NCBI RefSeq assembly: GCF_900111745.1
Contig: NZ_FOIJ01000005.1
Coordinates: forward strand, 310,001 to 374,000
Direction: 5' to 3'
Source of the DNA: Stigmatella erecta
Lineage (GTDB): Bacteria > Myxococcota > Myxococcia > Myxococcales > Myxococcaceae
Length of the DNA: 64,000 nt
The notes below the pieces were generated by a model. That model did no database searches. It was not told the origin of the DNA and saw only the letters and a list, made by a program, of their open reading frames with translations. Below, piece by piece: positions 58,841-64,000 of this stretch (position 1 is its first letter; every line of letters starts with the position of its first letter). The position numbers and the translations under genes were made by a program.

Positions 58841-59887
58841 ATGTCCGCTCGTTTCCCCGCCAATCTTGTGCCGATCTGTGTTTTGGCCGCTTTCTTGGGC
58901 TCAAGTTTTGCGCTCGCCCAAGGTGCGCCGCAGCTGGTTGTGCTAGGGGTTGATGTGGATTACCCAGGGGCGACGCTGTATGTTAATGGCGAGAATTTTG
59001 CCAATGGCACAAGCCCAGTGCTCAAATTGGCGGGTGTTCAAATCCCGCTGCTGTCATCCAAGGATAGTGAGCTCGTTGCGTCACTTCCGGTGACCTTCGC
59101 AGGTGCGGTGGGTTCTTACCTGCTGACAGTGTCAACAGGAAGTTTGCCTGCTCAGAACGATACGATGGTTGTGACGTTGGGGGCCTCTGGGCCTCGCGGA
59201 CCTATAGGCCCGCAGGGACCCAAAGGAGACGCTGGCCTCACAGGGCCGCAAGGGCCCAAGGGAGAAGCAGGTCTCACGGGTGCCGTAGGCCCCACGGGAC
59301 CGCAGGGGCTCAAGGGAGAAGCAGGCCCCACGGGACCGCAAGGACCCAGGGGAGAAGTGGGTCTTACGGGCGCTACAGGTTCCGTGGGACCGCAGGGGCC
59401 CAAAGGGGAAGCGGGTGCTCAGGGCCCTGTTGGGCCACAAGGGTCACCGGGAGTTATTAATGCTGTCTATACGGCCCAACAGACTGGTGATTTACGAGTG
59501 ACAGGTCTTCAGTGGACATCTGTTCCTGGCACAACCATTCAGTTTACTTTGCCCCAAAGCGCAACAATCGATTTGGAGGCTAATGGTTCAATCACTGGGG
59601 TGTCGGATAATCAGGTTAATACTGCTCACTGTGGGTTCCGATTTTTTATTGACAACGTTGCCTATGGAGATCCCGCGTGGGGCGACGTGGTTGTGGGATG
59701 TGGAATCTCTGGCCAAGGCAACGCATCCAGCTGGTGGTGTCCGTGGTCTATGCGGCGAACCCTTCAGGTGGGAGCAGGCAATCACCTTGCCACCGTTCAG
59801 CAAACAGGCTGGAATGGCACAATAGCTGGATGTGCCAGTTTGGCTGCTAGCTATTCCGCTGCGCGCTTTCGTGTAGTGATCCGATAG
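58841..59887 (+). CDS. Secreted collagen-like protein with IPT-like domain
   Basis: A 348-aa exported protein (signal ends at FALAQG). Residues 25-105 look like an IPT/TIG beta domain (LVVLGVDVDYPGATLYVNG). Residues of about 113-202 are Gly-X-Y collagen-like repeats with many GPQGPKGEAG units. The C-terminal 145 residues form a beta domain with WSMRRTLQVGAGNHLATVQQ, TAHCGFRFFIDNVAYGDPAW and SWWCPW. Similar IPT-collagen-C-terminal-domain plans occur in surface proteins of many bacteria. Base composition is lower in GC than the flanks, especially after residue 200. Preceded by 233 bases in which I see no clear promoter. Confidence 0.85.
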   Translation: MSARFPANLVPICVLAAFLGSSFALAQGAPQLVVLGVDVDYPGATLYVNGENFANGTSPVLKLAGVQIPLLSSKDSELVASLPVTFAGAVGSYLLTVSTGSLPAQNDTMVVTLGASGPRGPIGPQGPKGDAGLTGPQGPKGEAGLTGAVGPTGPQGLKGEAGPTGPQGPRGEVGLTGATGSVGPQGPKGEAGAQGPVGPQGSPGVINAVYTAQQTGDLRVTGLQWTSVPGTTIQFTLPQSATIDLEANGSITGVSDNQVNTAHCGFRFFIDNVAYGDPAWGDVVVGCGISGQGNASSWWCPWSMRRTLQVGAGNHLATVQQTGWNGTIAGCASLAASYSAARFRVVIR

Positions 59888-59908
59888 CCTAACCAGGGTT
59901 CTACTTGG

Positions 59909-60015
59909 TCCAGTTCGCAACTGATCCGTTGAGTGCCAACGGTGAAGTCGTCAATCCATGGCCGGTGGGCACCGAGAGGCCCTGGTAAAGGAAGACACCT
60001 GTTTCCAGCACCGTG
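59909..60015 (-). pseudogene. Collapsed second copy of the Cip1-like gene
   Basis: The segment matches the 3' end of the intact Cip1-like gene: phrases equivalent to TVLETGVFLYQGLSVPT and IDDF-V can be read, but in different frames, because a base is missing near 59959 (ATCCATGGCC against ATCCACCAGTC). At 60015 the match jumps directly to sequence equivalent to the shared promoter region near 57185, so about 780 coding bases were lost. Confidence 0.85.
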
Positions 60016-60099
60016 TTTGGCAGGGAAATGTGAACGGACGCACAAAGGAGGGCTGGCGCGAGGAGACCCAGGGGGTAGGATGTGTCCGGGAGGTGTGCC

Positions 60100-61410
60100 A
60101 TGGACATGTTGCTGCCCGAGGCGCTGCCGCCGGGGACTCCGCTGGGCTCATGGCGGGTCCACGGACGCGCGGGTTACGGCACGTACGGGGCGGTCTACCG
60201 CGCCCACAAGAAGGGATGGCGCAAGGGCCCGCTGGTGGCCCTCAAGTTGGCGCGCTTCCCGGAAGACCCTCGCTTCGACCGCGAGGCGGAACTGCTCTCC
60301 CGGCTCCATCACCCCTGCGTGCCTCGTCTCCTGGGGCGAGGGTGCTGGAAAACAAGTGGGGAAGGGGAGGCGCACCCCTTTCTGGTCATGCAGTGGGTGG
60401 AGGGGCTCCGGCTGTACGACTGGGCGAAGGACCATCCGCAGAGACTGGGTCAGGCGCCGCGCCTGCTGGCCCAGGTAGCCCGGGCCTTGGCGGCCACCCA
60501 TGCGTGCCAGGGGCTTCACCGGGACGTGAAAGGCGACAACGTGATGGTGAGTCCCGACGGGCGGGCCTTCCTCATGGACTTCGGGTGCGGCACTTGGAAG
60601 GGCGCCGCGTCCCTCACGGAGGGGGCGCTGGCGCCGGGCACCCGGAGCTACCGCAGCCCCCAGGCGCTGCGGTTTCACTGGGACCACCGCCGCTCGCGGG
60701 GCGTTCATTACGAGGCCACCCCGGCCGATGATGTGTATGCCCTGGGGGTGACGGCCTACCGCCTGTGTACGGGCGTTTACCCGCCCCTGGCGACGGATCC
60801 CTCCCTCGTGGGCGATGATGGGCGCGAGACCTTGGAGGTGCTGGTTCCTCCCGGGACGTTGGCCCCCATGGCTCCCGAATTGGAGCGCCTCATTCTGCGC
60901 ATGCTCTCCGAGAATCCTCAGGACCGAGGCAGTGCCGCCGAGCTGGCCGCCGCCTTGGAGGCGGTGGCGGACGGCCCGGGAAGGGCGCGCCCTCCGATGA
61001 AGCTGAGCGACTACGGCATGGCTTTTCCCCTGTTGGCCATCTGCGTGGCCGTCGGGCTCCTCATCATGGTCTCAGGAAACTTGGACCTGGAAGGAGTGTG
61101 GGCTCCCCCCTCCGTCATGAGTGATGCAGGGACCCGGGGCGTGGCGGATGCGGCCGTGGAGGAGTTGCCCGTGTCCAGCGTGGCGCTGGAGTCCAAGCCC
61201 GGAGGATTGCATCTCGAAATGCCAAAGGGGCCTTTGCCAGGCCAGCGCCGTCCCCCCTGTACCCGCGCTCAGATCGATATTCGGGGAGGCTGTTGGTTCG
61301 AAGTTGCCCGGGCCATGCCACCTTGTGGAGAAGAGGCTTACGATTGGAAGGGTGCCTGTTACGCCCCAGCCATCGCGTCCCCGCGCCCCAGCACTTCAGA
61401 CACTCCGTGA
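60100..61410 (+). CDS. Ser/Thr protein kinase with membrane helix and Cys-rich tail, copy 2
   Basis: A 436-aa kinase paralogous to the one at 57255-58607. ATG 60100 follows GGGAGGT with seven bases. Kinase motifs are intact (GTYGAVYRAHKKGWRKG, LVALKLARF, HRDVKGDNVMV, DFGCGTWKGAASLTEG). The helix is ALAICVAVGLLIMVS-like near residue 310, and the four-Cys tail is kept (PPCTRAQIDIRGGCW; PPCGEEAYDWKGACYAP). Differences cluster after the kinase domain, in the linker and tail, which suggests different signals. Likely a recent duplication retained under selection for function. Confidence 0.93.
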   Translation: MDMLLPEALPPGTPLGSWRVHGRAGYGTYGAVYRAHKKGWRKGPLVALKLARFPEDPRFDREAELLSRLHHPCVPRLLGRGCWKTSGEGEAHPFLVMQWVEGLRLYDWAKDHPQRLGQAPRLLAQVARALAATHACQGLHRDVKGDNVMVSPDGRAFLMDFGCGTWKGAASLTEGALAPGTRSYRSPQALRFHWDHRRSRGVHYEATPADDVYALGVTAYRLCTGVYPPLATDPSLVGDDGRETLEVLVPPGTLAPMAPELERLILRMLSENPQDRGSAAELAAALEAVADGPGRARPPMKLSDYGMAFPLLAICVAVGLLIMVSGNLDLEGVWAPPSVMSDAGTRGVADAAVEELPVSSVALESKPGGLHLEMPKGPLPGQRRPPCTRAQIDIRGGCWFEVARAMPPCGEEAYDWKGACYAPAIASPRPSTSDTP

Positions 61411-61465
61411 CGCAAAGCATCACAGAAAAACCAGTGATACCCAGTGTTATCTCGAAGTCGTATTT

Positions 61466-61492
61466 TTGACAGAATGTCTGTTGTTCTTTACT
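61466..61492 (+). promoter_or_regulatory. Candidate promoter for the downstream lipoprotein gene
   Basis: TTGACA at 61466-61471 and TTTACT at 61487-61492 (15 bases between), in an AT-rich stretch after the kinase gene. The -35 is perfect, spacing short and -10 weak. Confidence 0.35.
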
Positions 61493-61549
61493 TCTCGTGT
61501 GCCCTGGGGCCGAGGTCATCCCTATTCCCAGGCGCTTGGAGAAGCCCCC

Positions 61550-62179
61550 ATGACGAGCCGTTCCTTGAAGTTCTCCGCCTTGAGCCTCGCGATCCTGCCC
61601 CTGCTGTCCGGGTGTGGAGGCGACTCCATCAAGGATGACATCCAGGGCAAGTGGGTCAGCACCACGTGCGAGGTGCGGCCGACCGGTGAGCCGAACGAGT
61701 CGCTCTACATCAAGCGGGAGTACGACATCAAGGAGTCGACCTGGGCCGGCACGCTGACCTTCTACGCGGACAACAACTGCACGGTGCCCACCATCGTGGC
61801 GCTCGCCGAGGGGCCGTACAGCGTGTCGGACGATGAGGCGGCGGTGAAGGACACCCACAATGCCGAGTTCTCGCTGCAGACGATGAAGCTGACGCCCAGG
61901 GATCCGGGCATCGTCGAGTTCTTCAAGAGCCTTCCCGCGGGGACGTGTGGCACGGCCTCGGCGTGGGCGCTCAACAGCTCGCAGGACGTGACGTCCACGA
62001 AGGGCTGTGCGGCGCTCGGTGTCGACCTGCAGAACTGCGGCGTGGAGTATGAGCTGGTGAAGGTGGTGGACGACACGCTGCTGGTCGGCGCCCGTCCGGC
62101 GGATGGCAGCGGCCCCTGCACGGCCGCGAAGCGCACCTCGACGGAGAGCTTCCAGCCGGCGCTGAAGAAGGCCGACTGA
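61550..62179 (+). CDS. Lipoprotein resembling APCDD1-domain proteins
   Basis: A 209-aa lipoprotein; ATG 61550, lipobox LLSGC. The mature protein opens with IQGKWVSTTCEVRP and continues YIKREYDIKESTWAGTLTFY, ADNNCTVPTIVALAEGPYSV, then Cys-containing CGTASAW and CAALGVDLQNCG. The W-S-T-x-C-E, Y-A-D-x-x-C-x-x-P and G-x-Y pattern resembles the APCDD1 fold, which binds lipid-modified ligands in animals; in bacteria the role is unknown. The resemblance is by eye only. Converges on rlmH with 27 bases between. Confidence 0.75.
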   Translation: MTSRSLKFSALSLAILPLLSGCGGDSIKDDIQGKWVSTTCEVRPTGEPNESLYIKREYDIKESTWAGTLTFYADNNCTVPTIVALAEGPYSVSDDEAAVKDTHNAEFSLQTMKLTPRDPGIVEFFKSLPAGTCGTASAWALNSSQDVTSTKGCAALGVDLQNCGVEYELVKVVDDTLLVGARPADGSGPCTAAKRTSTESFQPALKKAD

Positions 62180-62206
62180 TCGCTCACGCCGTCCCCAGGG
62201 GCGGGC

Positions 62207-62671
62207 TCACTTGTGGTAGGGCTCGCCCTTGAGCAGGGTGAAGGCGCGGTAGATCTGCTCGATGAGCACCAGCCGCGCCAGCCGGTGCGGCAGCGTCATC
62301 CGGGACAGGGAGAGCGTCAGGTGCGCCGCCTGGCGCACCGAGTCCTCCAGCCCCTCGTCCCCGCCAATCACAAACAGCAGGTCCTTGGCGCCCGTCTGGG
62401 CCTTGCCCAGGTAGCGGCTGAACTCCACCGAGTCCAGGGACTTGCCCCGCTCGTCCAGCGCCACCAGCCAGTCCTGGGGCTTGCGCCGGGAGAGGATGGC
62501 CTCCGCCTCGGCGGCCTTCGCGTCCCCCGGCTTCAGCTTGCGGCCACTCGCCTCGGCCAGCTCCACCAGCTCGAAGCGGGTGTAGTGCTCCAGGCGCGAG
62601 GCGTACTCCTGCACGCCGGGCTCGAACAGGCCCGAGCGGTCCTTGCCGATGGAGAGCAGCCGGACTTTCAG
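62207..62671 (-). CDS. rlmH: 23S rRNA (pseudouridine1915-N3)-methyltransferase RlmH, CTG start
   Basis: A 154-aa SPOUT methyltransferase that modifies helix 69 of 23S rRNA. Family phrases: [74 protein letters not shown]. The protein should begin [17 protein letters not shown]; the codon before it is CTG at 62671-62669, overlapping the rsfS stop as CTGA. The next in-frame start (GTG, 62614) would delete the first strand, so CTG is the likely start. Operon with rsfS and proA. Confidence 0.93.
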   Translation of the reverse strand: MKVRLLSIGKDRSGLFEPGVQEYASRLEHYTRFELVELAEASGRKLKPGDAKAAEAEAILSRRKPQDWLVALDERGKSLDSVEFSRYLGKAQTGAKDLLFVIGGDEGLEDSVRQAAHLTLSLSRMTLPHRLARLVLIEQIYRAFTLLKGEPYHK

Positions 62672-63189
62672 GCCAGCTTCTCCCGCGGCGCGTCGGCCCA
62701 GAGGCCTTCGAGATCATAGAAGGAGCGCACCTCGCCCAGGAACAGGTGCACCACCACCTCGCTGTAGTCGAGGAGCACCCACTGGCCCGTCTCCGTGCCC
62801 TCCGTGCCCGTGGCGCGCAGGCCGTCCTCTTCCTTGAGCTTGAGGTGGACGTTCTCGGCCATGGCGCTCACCTGCCGGTCGCTCTCGCCGGAGGCCACGA
62901 CGATGTAGTCCGTGTAGGACGTCTTGCCGCGCACATCGAGCACGAGCACGTCCGTGGCCTTCTTGTCCACGAGCAGCTTGGCCGCCTTGTGCGCCAGCGC
63001 CTTGGCGCGCGGGTTCTCCGCGGGCGCCTCGGCCTTGTCCGCCCGGGGCGGGGCCTTCTTGCGGATCGTCTTGGGCAGTGCGCCCTTCTTGCGCGCCGCG
63101 GGCTTCTTCGCCGCCGCCGTCTTCTTGCGCGCCGCGGGCGCCTTGCCGCCAGTCTTCGCCTTCGAGGAAGTCTTCTTCTTTATTGCCAT
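62668..63189 (-). CDS. rsfS: Ribosomal silencing factor RsfS with basic N-terminal extension
   Basis: A 173-aa protein. The C-terminal 110 residues are Rsf[59 protein letters not shown] and [20 protein letters not shown], then FYDLEGLW. It binds uL14 and blocks subunit joining. The first 60 residues are Lys/Ala/Pro-rich ([20 protein letters not shown]), absent from typical RsfS (about 105-120 aa) and resembling histone H1-like tails. The stop overlaps the rlmH start by two bases. Confidence 0.95.
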   Translation of the reverse strand: MAIKKKTSSKAKTGGKAPAARKKTAAAKKPAARKKGALPKTIRKKAPPRADKAEAPAENPRAKALAHKAAKLLVDKKATDVLVLDVRGKTSYTDYIVVASGESDRQVSAMAENVHLKLKEEDGLRATGTEGTETGQWVLLDYSEVVVHLFLGEVRSFYDLEGLWADAPREKLA

Positions 63190-63201
63190 GTGGGGCCCAC
63201 C

Positions 63202-64000
63202 CTAGCGCACCTGGCCTTGGCCGTGGACGATGTACTTCTGGCTCGTCAACTCTCGCAGCCCCATCGGTCCAAAGGCGTGCAGACGGCTGGTGGAGATGCC
63301 GATCTCCGCCCCCAGCCCCAGCTCCCCCCCGTCGTTGAAGCGGGTGGAGGCGTTCCAGAGGACGGCGCTGGCCTGCACCTCCCGGGTGAAGCGGGAGGCC
63401 GCCTGGGCATCCCCGGTGACGATGGCCTCGGTGTGCTCGCTGCCGTAGCGCCCGATGTGGGCCAGCGCCGCGTCGAGATCCTTCACCACCCGGACGGCCA
63501 GGATGAGATCCAGGAATTCCCGGCCGTAGTCGTCCTCCGCCGCGGGCTTCACGGGCACCCCGGCGCGCGTGAGCACCCCCACCGTCGTGGGGCAGCCGCG
63601 CAGCTCCACCCCCTGGTCCGCGAGCGCCCGCCCCACCTCGGGCAGGAAGTGCTCGGCGATGGCCCGGTCCACCAGCAGGCACTCGGCCGCGTTGCACACC
63701 CCCGGGCGGCTCGCCTTGGCGTTGAGGGTGATGCGCGTGGCCATCTCCAGGTCCGCGTCCGCGTGGGCGTAGACGTGGCAGACGCCCTGGTAGTGCTTCA
63801 CCACGGGGATGCGGGCGTTCTCCACCACGAAGCGGATGAGCCCCTCGCCGCCGCGGGGAATGCACAGGTCGATGAGCCCCTCCAGCTTGAGCAGCTCCAG
63901 CAGCGACTCCCGCTCCCCGGCGGGGACGAGCTGGAGGGCGTGCTCGGGCAGCCCGGCCTCCCTCAGGGCCTGGGTGAGGGCGTGGGCGATGGCCGCGTTG
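63202..64000 (-). CDS. proA: Glutamate-5-semialdehyde dehydrogenase (gamma-glutamyl phosphate reductase), partial
   Basis: The C-terminal part of ProA; the start is beyond the right edge. It reduces glutamyl-5-phosphate in proline synthesis. Visible are [39 protein letters not shown], the catalytic Cys in [39 protein letters not shown] and the end [20 protein letters not shown], then [13 protein letters not shown]. Twelve bases before rsfS. Confidence 0.95.
   Translation of the reverse strand, partial: NAAIAHALTQALREAGLPEHALQLVPAGERESLLELLKLEGLIDLCIPRGGEGLIRFVVENARIPVVKHYQGVCHVYAHADADLEMATRITLNAKASRPGVCNAAECLLVDRAIAEHFLPEVGRALADQGVELRGCPTTVGVLTRAGVPVKPAAEDDYGREFLDLILAVRVVKDLDAALAHIGRYGSEHTEAIVTGDAQAASRFTREVQASAVLWNASTRFNDGGELGLGAEIGISTSRLHAFGPMGLRELTSQKYIVHGQGQVR

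Larger units (their letters stand above)
59909..61410 (+). repeat. Second copy of the lipoprotein-kinase divergent unit (paralogous to 56306-58607)
   Basis: From 60016 to 61410 the sequence parallels 57185 to 58607, including the short divergent promoter region (CAAAGGAGGGCTG) and the whole kinase gene; 59909-60015 parallels the 3' end of the Cip1-like gene. The collagen-like gene lies between the two copies. Confidence 0.85.

Noticed and set aside
59170-59455. Repeats at first suggesting a CRISPR-like array
   Set aside because: The period is short and coding (Gly-X-Y collagen triplets) with no spacers of constant length.
57255-61410. Ser/Thr kinases as PpkA-type regulators of the T6SS
   Set aside because: They lie 28 kb away, have no FHA partner or PppA phosphatase nearby and are paired with a lipoprotein gene instead.

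Overview
The window is uniformly GC-rich apart from a few islands and looks like the chromosome of a myxobacterium, most likely suborder Cystobacterineae (Stigmatella, Cystobacter, Archangium or Myxococcus relatives). The evidence is a C-terminal MYXO-CTERM-type sorting tag, many lipoproteins, DAG/GP-rich linkers, Ser/Thr kinases with cysteine-rich tails, a double-CXXC immunity-like protein and frequent GTG starts. Species assignment is inference.

Layout. 1-5.6 kb: end of a spermidine synthase gene, a FAD oxidoreductase, a Mug-type uracil glycosylase, an unknown helical protein and an OmpA-family protein. 5.6-29.0 kb: one almost gap-free plus-strand run that starts with a 1907-aa surface protein made of about 16 ASH-type repeats and continues into a type VI secretion system (T6SS): a degenerate adenylate-forming protein, a PAAR-like DUF4280 tip, a TssA/IglI-like protein, TssG, then (after a clear promoter) TssB, TssC, Hcp, TssK, TssE, VgrG, a separate beta-helical spike, TssF, TssL, a small unknown protein, TssM and TssJ. 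No ClpV/TssH gene is present. 29.0-33.8 kb: a minus-strand T6SS accessory module with a TssB-TssC fusion, a second VgrG with an alpha-helical tail, and a 445-aa Gln-rich helical protein. This module is the most interesting part of the window.

34-53 kb: mostly housekeeping and envelope genes: a secreted Ig-like protein, a polytopic membrane protein, a fused trehalose-6-phosphate synthase/phosphatase, a GT-C-like membrane protein, a large DUF3857/transglutaminase/TPR protein, CheW, ComF, phosphoglycerate mutase (GpmI), a lipoprotein, a histidine kinase, a GH3 lipoprotein and a membrane adenylate cyclase.

53-62 kb: an accessory, rearranged zone. It holds an immunity-like protein, a lipoprotein, an AT-rich P-loop ATPase gene lying between two 61-bp direct repeats, and a duplicated divergent gene pair (Cip1-like lipoprotein / Ser-Thr kinase). 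In the second copy the lipoprotein gene has collapsed to about 105 bp. A collagen-like gene sits between the two kinases. 62-64 kb: the conserved rlmH, rsfS and proA (cut by the window end) genes, transcribed leftward.

No tRNA, rRNA, CRISPR array, intact transposase or integrase was seen. There is no gene-free stretch longer than 300 bases. All identifications rest on reading motifs by eye; no database search was possible.
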